Origin: an uncultured Oscillospiraceae bacterium
Lineage (GTDB): Bacteria; Bacillota; Clostridia; Oscillospirales; Oscillospiraceae
NCBI GenBank assembly: GCA_934630495.1
Contig: CAKTVW010000006.1
Location: forward strand, 5,999 to 69,998
Reading direction: 5' to 3'
DNA: 64,000 nt
Both the position numbers and the translations under genes were made by a program. Under the pieces are notes generated by a model that saw only the letters and a program-made list of their open reading frames with translations, searched no databases and was not told the origin of the DNA. Positions 8,861 to 16,267 of the stretch are shown here, in pieces. Within the stretch, counting starts at the first letter, position 1. Each line of letters opens with the position of its first letter.

Positions 8861-10027
8861 ATGTCTCAAAAAAACGGCCACGCCCTTGCGGGCGTAACAT
8901 TGATCGCCATGCTTCGCCGCCGAACAGCGAGCCTGCTCCTTGCTGCGGTTGCGGCTGCCTGTGCCTTTTCGGCAATAATCTTGCGGGACCTGACCGTTCG
9001 ACAGGAAAACGCTTTAGACAATACGATCGCAAATACTACGATCTCCTGCACCGTAACGAATGCAAAAGGCACGGATTCCGGCAATCTGCAAATGCTCTCC
9101 GCCTTCGTAGAAATGCTGGAGGGAAAACGGCGGCTGCGCGGCTGTTATCTGGACGAATATGTAAAAAATGTACGGGCAAAAGCAGAAATGCCCTTGGAGC
9201 AGCCGGCAGGAGCAACGCTCCGCCGTATCCTATCCGTCGATTCCGACCCGGCGCTTTCGCAAGCGGAAGGCGTCTGCGTGCAATTCTTTGACGGCTGGGA
9301 GGACGCCTCCCTGAGGGGGACGGAGCAAATTTGTCTGGTCCCGTCCGATATGCTTGCCGGGGAGGAATATATTACGGTCGCCGCTGATATGGGAGAAGCT
9401 GTGCATCTGAGAATTATAGGAACGGTCATGAACGGGCCAAGCAATGTAATATACTGCCCTTACTTCATGCCGTGGGCAGAAGGAATTTCCGTGGCCTTTC
9501 TGACCGATAGCTGTTCGTTTGACATCCGGGACAACCGGAAGCTGGCGGAAAGCAAAACCTATATCTACGATTGGTTTGTCCGGCCCAAGCTCAGCAATCA
9601 AATTGACGGCGTTACCTACGGCGTTTTGGTTCACGATGATATCTATCAGAAAAACATCTCGGAGCTTCAGGCAAACCTCTCCATGCTTCGCATATTACTG
9701 CCGTTTCTGATCGTTCTCTGCGGCGGCATCGGCTTTTTCGCAAGCTTTTTGGCAACACGCGGCAGAACAAAGGAGTTTGCCGTTATGCGCTGCCTCGGCA
9801 TGAAGCGAAGTAAAATTTTCGGACTGGTGATGGCCGAGCTTACCGTTCCGACTTTTACAGGCGCATTTTTCGGCGTAACAAGCGGGATCCTTCTGGAAGG
9901 CGCGCTGCAAACAAGCGCAGTGTTGAACGCCGCGCTAATGACGGTGGTATTTTTACTTGGTTCCGCAGCTGCCGTGCTTCGGATCACCGGTATCAACGTG
10001 ATAAAGCTCATGAAGGCGGAGGACTGA
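8861..10027 (+). CDS. FtsX-type ABC transporter permease, second subunit
   Basis: A 388-residue permease with one N-terminal helix (about residues 22-42), an extracytoplasmic domain of about 230 residues, and three C-terminal helices. The hallmark FtsX loop FAVMRCLGMKRSKIF lies between the last helices (about residues 308-322). I prefer ATG 8861 to the in-frame GTG at 8849 because GAGGGGGTG at 8843-8851 would overlap the GTG but is well placed for the ATG. It probably forms a heterodimer with the preceding permease. Confidence 0.82.
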   Translation: MSQKNGHALAGVTLIAMLRRRTASLLLAAVAAACAFSAIILRDLTVRQENALDNTIANTTISCTVTNAKGTDSGNLQMLSAFVEMLEGKRRLRGCYLDEYVKNVRAKAEMPLEQPAGATLRRILSVDSDPALSQAEGVCVQFFDGWEDASLRGTEQICLVPSDMLAGEEYITVAADMGEAVHLRIIGTVMNGPSNVIYCPYFMPWAEGISVAFLTDSCSFDIRDNRKLAESKTYIYDWFVRPKLSNQIDGVTYGVLVHDDIYQKNISELQANLSMLRILLPFLIVLCGGIGFFASFLATRGRTKEFAVMRCLGMKRSKIFGLVMAELTVPTFTGAFFGVTSGILLEGALQTSAVLNAALMTVVFLLGSAAAVLRITGINVIKLMKAED

Positions 10028-10029
10028 AT

Positions 10030-10695
10030 ATGAATAGCTTGATCGCAAAACAAGTGACCTACGAATACAGGAACGCAGTTCAGACGGTAAAGGCCGTGAA
10101 CTGTGTCAGCTGCGCTTTTAAGCCGGGACTGGTTTATGCCCTTGTCGGTGCCTCCGGCAGCGGAAAGACCACATTCCTGTCACTGCTGGCCGGATTGGAC
10201 GTACCGACCTCCGGTACGATCGAATTGGACGGAGAATCTACGGCGAAAATGGATCGGGATTCCTATCGGCTGAACCATATATCCGTGATCTACCAGAGCT
10301 TTAATCTGTTTCAGCATTTGACCGCTTTGGAAAATGCGGCATATCCTTTGTATGTCCGAAAAATGCCGAAGAGGAGAGCGGACGAGCTGGCAGCTGAAAA
10401 GCTCCTGCAGATAGGACTGAAAAAGGACCAGTTCAGGCGATTCCCCACGATGCTCTCCGGCGGCGAACAGCAGCGGGTGGCTATTGCCCGCGCGTTGGCT
10501 TCCGGAAGTGAGATCATTCTGGCGGACGAGCCTACGGGCAGTCTCGACAGCACCAACAGTCGAAATATCGTAGAGATTCTTCAAACGCTGGCCCAAGAAA
10601 ACGGCCGCTGCGTCATCATCGTCACGCATGACCCCGCTGTGGCAGAAATTGCCGATGCGGTACTGAAAATGAAAGACGGAAGCTTGGAGCGCTGA
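10030..10695 (+). CDS. ABC transporter ATP-binding protein (LolD/MacB-like)
   Basis: A 221-residue ATPase with all motifs: Walker A GASGSGKT (about residues 38-45), Q-loop YQSFN, signature LSGGEQQR (about 138-145), Walker B IILADEPTGSLD (about 157-168) and the H-loop THD. Two bases separate it from the second permease. It powers the FtsX-type exporter encoded just upstream. Confidence 0.93.
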   Translation: MNSLIAKQVTYEYRNAVQTVKAVNCVSCAFKPGLVYALVGASGSGKTTFLSLLAGLDVPTSGTIELDGESTAKMDRDSYRLNHISVIYQSFNLFQHLTALENAAYPLYVRKMPKRRADELAAEKLLQIGLKKDQFRRFPTMLSGGEQQRVAIARALASGSEIILADEPTGSLDSTNSRNIVEILQTLAQENGRCVIIVTHDPAVAEIADAVLKMKDGSLER

Positions 10696-11001
10696 AGCAC
10701 ATCACGGGAAGCCATGGGCAGCGCCAAATGTCGTTTTTATCAGAAAAAGGTTCTATAATAAATGCTGTGGTCAGGCTCTGCCTCCTGCCCTTCAACATTT
10801 ATTATAGAACCTTGCGTTTTGCGGCGCTCTACAGTTTTACCATAATACTTCTTTTGCATCCCCTGCAATACGGTGAGGAGCATAAAGAAATTTTCAGATC
10901 CCTTTGCATATGCAAGCGGGCTGGTGGGACGAACGGCCTGCTATTGATAAGCGGAGCACGGTCCGTTATGCCGACAAGACGGCGGGAGATGATACCTGCC
11001 G
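10696..11001. other. Intergenic region with inverted repeats
   Basis: About 305 bases between convergent genes. It contains the inverted repeat described separately and, at 10978-11003, a hairpin with arms GACGGCGGG and CCTGCCGTC that may help stop transcription. Short open frames here lack ribosome binding sites and look like chance. Confidence 0.5.
10747..10813. repeat. 67-bp inverted repeat with 18-bp perfect arms
   Basis: Arms AAGGTTCTATAATAAATG (10747-10764) and its exact complement (10796-10813) enclose a 31-base, C/T-rich loop. It could be a transcription terminator for the exporter operon or a small mobile palindrome; the long loop and lack of a T-run favour the latter. Confidence 0.6.
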
Positions 11002-11730
11002 TCAGCTCTCGGCGGTAGGGTACTTAAATTCGTGGATCAGCGACTGGCATTCGTATGTCCACTCGAATGGCTCTATGCTTAGGATGGGCTGCTGCTCGTC
11101 CGGGGCATACAGCGCCAAATAAAGCGGCCCGTTTTCCTGCTTGTTTTCGGTGGGCGACACTTGGGCAAGAATGAACCATGTGCCGTCTCCGCAGTACTCC
11201 ATAGTCCCCAGCGAAACAAACCAAGCGTCGTCAAGCTTGAGCGCGGCCGTGATCGCTGCTTTTGCCGAGTCATAATGCAGGTTCCAATCGCGCGCATTGT
11301 CCTTGGATACGGTCTGCATTTTTTCAAAGTTCAGCGGCTTTCCCCAGTCATTTCGCTCCTTCAAGAGTGCGATCTCACTGTCAGAGAACTCCGCATCGTC
11401 CTCGCCGTGGATCAGATAGCAAATATCTTCGTAGTATTTAGGACTGTAGCGGTCCGTTGTTTGACAAATGACAAGGATATCCAATGTTTCCTGACAGAAT
11501 GGGGAAAAGCAATTATAGCTGAACATTGCGCGTCCGTATTCATCCCGCTCCAGCTCGTACACCTTATCAAAGTCAGAGTCTCCGCGTTGAACGAACGGAA
11601 CGACAGTGCACACCAATGTAGAGCCACTATACGCTTTCGTGTCGCCTACCGTTCCCTTGCGGTAGCAGCCGGAAAGGCTCAGCAGGAATAATACGGGGAT
11701 CAGGATGAGAAGCAGTTTTTTGTGTTTCAC
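11002..11730 (-). CDS. Putative lipoprotein, unknown function
   Basis: A 242-residue protein beginning with a lipoprotein signal: KHKK, a hydrophobic run, and the lipobox LSGC at about residues 18-21. The start is GTG at 11730, six bases after AAGGAGGTCC. The mature part is acidic and aromatic-rich (YYEDICYLIHGEDDAEF) and matches no family I can name. It is oriented the same way as the membrane-protein genes to its right. Expected to be anchored on the outer face of the membrane. Confidence 0.6.
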   Translation of the reverse strand: MKHKKLLLILIPVLFLLSLSGCYRKGTVGDTKAYSGSTLVCTVVPFVQRGDSDFDKVYELERDEYGRAMFSYNCFSPFCQETLDILVICQTTDRYSPKYYEDICYLIHGEDDAEFSDSEIALLKERNDWGKPLNFEKMQTVSKDNARDWNLHYDSAKAAITAALKLDDAWFVSLGTMEYCGDGTWFILAQVSPTENKQENGPLYLALYAPDEQQPILSIEPFEWTYECQSLIHEFKYPTAES

Positions 11731-11811
11731 GCTCGGGACCTCCTTACATATTTACAACGCTGTGATGCGACGGTATGCCTTGCGGCGGTCTTGACCGGCA
11801 TTTGTTCCGTA

Positions 11812-12297
11812 TTACTTTCTTTGGTAACGCCGCCGCTCGGAGGGCAGGAACACAAGGCCGGGAATGAACAGCAGCGTTACGCTCACCACAAGGCAGTCGA
11901 ACGGCGCAAAGAGCAAACACATCGCCCAACCGTCCGTGTGGGTGATGACCGCGCCGACTGCACCGACGACGGCGACCGGCACGGAGGCAATGTTCACGAA
12001 ATTTATCAACAGGCAAAGCCGGAGGAACCAGCCCTTTCTCTGCGCGTCGCGGCAAAGACGAAGCATACACAGCTTCTGCGGGAACGGGTCGTTTTTCAGC
12101 CGTTTCTTTAACGTCTTCGTTTTCAGGCGGGGATACCCGTACTCCATAATATATCCGCGCAGCATACACCAGTGCGCAAGGCATAGCACGAAGCCGCAAA
12201 GCAGGAAGAAAAGCACAATAAGGATCGCCTTCCAAAGCGCCATCGGTGTGTGAGCTGTCCACAGCTCGGCTATAGAGTAGGCGTGTGCCGTGCTCAT
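11812..12297 (-). CDS. Small multi-span membrane protein, unknown function
   Basis: A 161-residue protein starting at ATG 12297; the longer frame upstream runs through a repeat element and a region without coding character. AAGGGGGAA lies about 12 bases before the start. Two hydrophobic helices (about residues 22-48) precede a basic stretch (RLKTKTLKKRLKNDPF), and two more helices follow near residues 90-140. No family recognised. Confidence 0.5.
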   Translation of the reverse strand: MSTAHAYSIAELWTAHTPMALWKAILIVLFFLLCGFVLCLAHWCMLRGYIMEYGYPRLKTKTLKKRLKNDPFPQKLCMLRLCRDAQRKGWFLRLCLLINFVNIASVPVAVVGAVGAVITHTDGWAMCLLFAPFDCLVVSVTLLFIPGLVFLPSERRRYQRK

Positions 12298-12513
12298 AGG
12301 TAGGCGCTTCCCCCTTTCGATTCGGATGCTGTGCCAAACGCCGCGCTTGTTCTTTGGGGCGCTCCTTCGCGGAGTGGACCACGAGCGCGGTTTTGTAATT
12401 TCATTATATCGGGATTTACAGCTTCTGTCAATACGGCGCTTGACGGGACATCGGCGGGGCTGCTTCTGCGAAAAAACGCGGTAAACGTTTCCCATGTATC
12501 GAAAACCTTCCGT

Positions 12514-12645
12514 CATGTCATTCCGGGGAGCGAAGCGGCGTGGGAATCTCATGCAGAATGTTTCGGATTCGCCCGAGTCCACCGAAAAATCGGAATCATT
12601 CCGCGAGACTGCCACGGCTTGCTGCGCAAACCTTGCAATGACATG
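12514..12645. repeat. MITE-like palindromic element (132 bp)
   Basis: Ends are inverted: CATGTCATTCCGGGGAGCGA at the left pairs with the end ...CCTTGCAATGACATG at the right (terminal CATGTCATT/AATGACATG exact, then imperfect). The left end resembles the GTCATTGCGAGGAGCGAAG-type palindromes scattered through many gut Clostridia genomes. It carries no gene and sits upstream of the small membrane protein. Confidence 0.65.
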
Positions 12646-12674
12646 TGATGGAGCTTTTGACAGTCCGAAAAGCG

Positions 12675-13754
12675 TTAAACGTTTCGCCAGCCCTCCTTGA
12701 CCAGAAGGCGAAACAGGCGGGGGTGCTTGCGTGCGCGGTTCACGATATAGCAGAAAAAGCCCTCAAAGCACAGCGTCAAAAGGAGAATGCACAGCGGGAA
12801 GAGCAAGGCGGGCCAAGCGTCGAGCCGTGTGCTCTTTATGACCGCTTGCTCCGAGATCAGCAGTTGCCCGTCCGAGCGGCGTAATTCTCTGATCTCGATA
12901 TAATTGCAGTCGTCTTCCGCTGCCTTTTTATAATTCTCCTGCCCCACGACCACCTGCAGCGGGACGCCCTGCGACAGGCCGCCGCACAGCGCGGAATACT
13001 GTTCCGCCGACAGAATATCCGCCACATGGCTGACATAATACGGCTGACGCAAGCCGTCCGTGTTCAGGTACAGCGTATCATCCTGCCACTGTACGGTGTA
13101 GTCGGAAAGCTCTACCGAGACAGCGGCGTCGGTCGGATGCATTTCGCGGTGCATCAAGACGACAGAGAAAACGATACATCCGAGCATAAACAGATCGACC
13201 AGCAGGAATATGACGATAAACGACCACGGTTCCCGCACATTGCCGTGAAAAAGCTCGTCGGGGATATCCGGCAGGGCATGACCCCTGCGCAGGACACGGC
13301 GGTAGTAGTGCTCCGCTTCCTCGATAAAGTCCTCGCGGCCCCGCACCAAATTGTCAAGACGGAGTTTACCGTTCCGAAGATGCAGCGTCGTCATTGATGG
13401 GCCTTCGGTCAAGCCATAGATGTCCGCCATGGAATATGTGCGCTTGCGTCCAAGGCACGGGCGCACTTCAAACCGACCGTCCCCGTATGTCACGCGCCAA
13501 CGGCAGTACGCAAGAAGGAGCCAGCCGCCCATGAGCGAGAAAACAATGTCAAGGATCAATGCCGCCCATGAAAACGCGGTGCACAGGCAGTACGCGCCGA
13601 TCGCACCGGCGGACAATACGCAGATCAGCGCGATCACGACAAGCAGCTTGGAATAGCGCAGGACATTTTTCTGCGGCTTTTGCGCAAAAAGGCGCAAACA
13701 GACCAGCGCATGTAAGCTGTCAAGAATCAACAGAGATACGAATCCCGGGAGCAT
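12675..13754 (-). CDS. Membrane protein with PH-like middle domain, unknown function
   Basis: A 359-residue protein. There are two to three N-terminal helices (about residues 3-20, 38-60, 64-84) and one helix in the middle (about 177-197); the last helix is near 316-338. The part after the first helices (GRFEVRPCLGRKRTYSMADI) looks like the strands of a bacterial PH-like domain. The start ATG 13754 follows GGAGGG. It shares orientation with neighbouring small membrane genes, but no operon function is evident. Confidence 0.55.
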   Translation of the reverse strand: MLPGFVSLLILDSLHALVCLRLFAQKPQKNVLRYSKLLVVIALICVLSAGAIGAYCLCTAFSWAALILDIVFSLMGGWLLLAYCRWRVTYGDGRFEVRPCLGRKRTYSMADIYGLTEGPSMTTLHLRNGKLRLDNLVRGREDFIEEAEHYYRRVLRRGHALPDIPDELFHGNVREPWSFIVIFLLVDLFMLGCIVFSVVLMHREMHPTDAAVSVELSDYTVQWQDDTLYLNTDGLRQPYYVSHVADILSAEQYSALCGGLSQGVPLQVVVGQENYKKAAEDDCNYIEIRELRRSDGQLLISEQAVIKSTRLDAWPALLFPLCILLLTLCFEGFFCYIVNRARKHPRLFRLLVKEGWRNV

Positions 13755-13860
13755 TCTTTTCCCTCCAAAACTATGTAAAATAGCGGTAAGCGTTGCAGAA
13801 AGGTGCCATGCTGTTAAGGATCAACGGTGGAATATCGCATTGCTTATGCGCGGCAAAATC

Positions 13861-14079
13861 CTAAAACCCATTGCGGAACCAATGCAGAAGCAGCGTAATG
13901 AGAAAGCAGATCGATCCGAATACGCAAAAGAGCGTATACCCAAACGGAAAATGCATTTTCCTGAGGAGCTGTTTCGCTTTGGCCGGCCCGGCAATATACT
14001 CGTATATTCCGAAGACGAAGAAAACAATCGTTATAGAAAGCGTGATAAAAAATAATATGTTCCACAAAACATGATTCAT
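13861..14079 (-). CDS. Small two-helix membrane protein
   Basis: A 72-residue protein (MNHVLWNILFF...) with two hydrophobic helices at about residues 6-28 and 48-66. AAAGGAGAT lies 10 bases before the ATG at 14079, which supports this frame over the two overlapping ones. No family recognised. Confidence 0.5.
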   Translation of the reverse strand: MNHVLWNILFFITLSITIVFFVFGIYEYIAGPAKAKQLLRKMHFPFGYTLFCVFGSICFLITLLLHWFRNGF

Positions 14080-14171
14080 TTTATCGCATATCTCCTTTCC
14101 ACCGCGTCTTGCCGTTACTGCATCTGCTTCATTTCCCGTGTGCTGTTCTTGCGGATAACCGTATCGTCCTT

Positions 14172-14609
14172 TCAGCCGCCGTTTCGGTGAGAGACCGTAG
14201 AATAAAGCTTGTCGTTGTAAGGATATTTGCGCAGGATTTCCGCAATATCGGCCGAAAGCATCCGAGCAAACTCGTCGTCAACGCTTTTTAACAGCTCGTA
14301 CTGGATCGAAAAGATCTGTCTGCGCGGGTCTTCGTCAGCCTTGCGCTGTTTTGCTTCGGTATCCACGGCGATTTCAAAGGATAGTATTTTTAATATGCCG
14401 TAATACATATCTGCGGTCGTGCTGCACAGCGTCCGGCTGATTACCTTTCCCCGCTCGGCAACACAAAAAGAGTATTGTGGCGTGTTGGAAAAATACACGC
14501 CGTCTTGAATCGGGTGCGCTTCCTCCGCAAGGGGATATTGATCGCGAGGGACGCCCAATGTGCGGCAATACGCATAGAGTGTATTTATAATTCTACGAAT
14601 GCTTTCCAC
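14172..14609 (-). CDS. Possible Imm59/Imm63-like immunity protein
   Basis: A 145-residue soluble protein. GTG 14609 is chosen as start because CAGGAGGATTATCA lies directly before it; the frame upstream of the GTG has no initiation signal. The pattern YSFCVAERGKVISR, then a helical middle, then RQIFSIQYELLKSVD and a final EILRKYPYNDK recalls immunity proteins of polymorphic toxin systems as I remember them (ERG, Q..LL and PfxD motifs). No toxin gene is adjacent, so it would be an orphan. Family assignment is tentative. Confidence 0.45.
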   Translation of the reverse strand: MESIRRIINTLYAYCRTLGVPRDQYPLAEEAHPIQDGVYFSNTPQYSFCVAERGKVISRTLCSTTADMYYGILKILSFEIAVDTEAKQRKADEDPRRQIFSIQYELLKSVDDEFARMLSADIAEILRKYPYNDKLYSTVSHRNGG

Positions 14610-14943
14610 TGATAATCCTCCTGATATGACAGATCGACCGGGTCCGTTGCTGCAAGCATAGCTTTCGGAGCAGCCCGCATCATGCGGCCCTTGCGGCCGC
14701 TTGGACAGTGCAGGCAGCATTGCGGTACGGAATATCTATCATCAGTATAGCCTTTCCGCATCAGCCTGTCAAGCTTGCCGAAAATATGGCACTTATCACT
14801 TATAACGACCTTGACAGGCCAATTAGGAGTGTAGTATAATGTATACAGGAGCGTGGAGCAAGGACGGCTTGCGAAGCCTGTATAAGGGCATTTCGACGGA
14901 AGCTGCTTAAATTCCTTAATTTGAGGCTCTCGGAGGACATGCT
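14610..14943 (+). other. Intergenic region with promoter and leader
   Basis: About 330 bases between divergent genes. It holds the consensus promoter listed next and a roughly 100-base untranslated leader of the lipoprotein gene. No other gene-like feature was seen. Confidence 0.5.
14811..14840 (+). promoter_or_regulatory. Consensus sigma-A promoter
   Basis: Exact TTGACA (14811-14816) and exact TATAAT (14835-14840) with an 18-base spacer, about 104 bases before the lipoprotein start codon. Confidence 0.8.
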
Positions 14944-15711
14944 GTGAAGAAATATATCATAACGCTTTGTCTGGCAATGCTGCTTCTGCTTTGTGCCTGC
15001 ACGGCGCACGATGCGAATCCCGAGGCGTCGACGCCGTCGACCGCCGAACAGAATGCGGCAGTCGAAACGGAGGCCGCCTATTTGTTTGAAAATTCCGAGG
15101 AAAATGCGATCTGCGCAGCATATCCGAAGCTGTGCTCGCCTGAGAGCGACGCCGCGAACGACACGATTTATAATTTTGTTCAGGAAAAAATTGCCGCGAT
15201 CTGCATACTAACGGATTATAATTTGACGGCGTCGTCGGAAAAGCCCTCCGAAACGGCGGAAGATTATCAGAACACCTACCTGAATGTCGAGTACCGCATT
15301 ACTTATTGCACAGACGACTTGGTAAGCATTGTTTTTGAAGGGCTTTACAATTATAAAAAGGCCGCGCATCCCATCCATCTCTTATTTACGCTGAATATTG
15401 ACCCGCAAAGCGGGAAGGAAATTGCCTTTGCCGACCGCTATGCGATCGATGACGCGCTGTATGAGGCGTTTGCCGCGCAGGCGGAAAAGGACATCACGGA
15501 GGGCGCAGGCGGAACGTGGCCGGAGGGCTGGGGAACGTTTTCCGACGCAATATGCAGCAAAGCTGCCTTTTTGAACGGACTGTCGTCCGGAGACGATTTC
15601 CATGTGTTCTACACCGCCGAGGGCGTCGGGATCAGCTATCCCGTGCCGTATGCGATGGGAGATCATTTGGAGGTCATGCTGCCATACTCCGCGCTGAACG
15701 CGCTGAAATAG
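14944..15711 (+). CDS. Lipoprotein with RsiV-like (DUF3298/DUF4163) domain
   Basis: A 255-residue protein with a lipoprotein signal peptide (lipobox LCAC, about residues 16-19) and a Ser/Thr/Ala/Pro-rich linker. The body has the DUF4163/DUF3298 style: VEYRITYCTDDLVSIVF, then HPIHLLFTLNIDPQSGKEIA, and a C-terminal VPYAMGDHLEVMLPYSAL. The start is GTG 14944, preceded by CGGAGGA. Related domains occur in RsiV, the lysozyme-binding anti-sigma factor, and in many free lipoproteins. A role in sensing at the envelope is possible but not shown. Confidence 0.72.
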   Translation: MKKYIITLCLAMLLLLCACTAHDANPEASTPSTAEQNAAVETEAAYLFENSEENAICAAYPKLCSPESDAANDTIYNFVQEKIAAICILTDYNLTASSEKPSETAEDYQNTYLNVEYRITYCTDDLVSIVFEGLYNYKKAAHPIHLLFTLNIDPQSGKEIAFADRYAIDDALYEAFAAQAEKDITEGAGGTWPEGWGTFSDAICSKAAFLNGLSSGDDFHVFYTAEGVGISYPVPYAMGDHLEVMLPYSALNALK

Positions 15712-15743
15712 AGATAAACTGCTACTGAGGGGGAGAAAGGTAT

Positions 15744-16009
15744 ATGAAGCTTGCATTATTCAAGACGGCATTCATCAGTATTATACTGAGCATTGCCGCA
15801 CTGATCGCGCCGCTGTCGGCGTACGATATTTCCGACTTTCTCAGAACTGACAAACTGGTGGGCAAAGAAGAAGCGACATGGAACAACATGAATTTCTCCG
15901 AAGAATCGCCCGCAAACCGCTCAAACGGTAGAATCGTATCGTTCTGCCATTGCTGATCATCAGCGGCGTTATCGTCCCGCTGATTGTCCGCCGCGAAAAG
16001 AAAAAGTGA
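15744..16009 (+). pseudogene. Probable broken small membrane protein gene
   Basis: ATG 15744 follows GAGGGGGAGAAAGG and encodes a membrane helix (LALFKTAFISIILSIAALIA) and a short tail; this frame ends at 15956. A second frame from ATG 15878 (MEQHEFLRRIARKPLKR) meets an in-frame TAG at 15929-15931 and then continues as a clear second helix with a basic tail (LPLLIISGVIVPLIV, RREKKK) to TGA at 16007-16009. The simplest reading is one two-helix protein broken by a frameshift and an amber codon. Confidence 0.45.
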
Positions 16010-16267
16010 TATCGAGACAGTAAGAAACGATCATGAACCGGTCGCTTGAAGCTGCGAAACGGCGGCATACCGATCTCTTCTAACTACCCGCCTGCCGGTT
16101 ACCGACACTTTCTACACTTGTTCCCCCGCAGTGCCTTACTACCCTGCATTTTTTGATAGCCTAAACGCCCTCCGGGGCGGGACTTTGTCCCGCACCGAAG
16201 GGCGTCTTGTCTGCCTCGGTGGGCGTTCTGTTTGCACCGGGTTTTTTCGCGGTGCAGAGCTTTCTGA
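16010..16267. terminator. Intergenic region with hairpins after clpB
   Basis: A hairpin with the 7-bp core GCGGGAC/GTCCCGC flanked by CGCCCT/AGGGCG lies at 16166-16204, and a smaller one (GCACCG/CGGTGC) near 16233-16255. Read from the clpB side the second is closest to the stop codon. Neither has a strong T-run. Nothing else is seen here. Confidence 0.45.

Noticed and set aside
11744..12382. A 212-codon minus-strand frame overlapping the small membrane protein gene
   Set aside because: The alternative frame at 11812-12297 has four hydrophobic helices and a better start; this one is Arg/Pro-rich.
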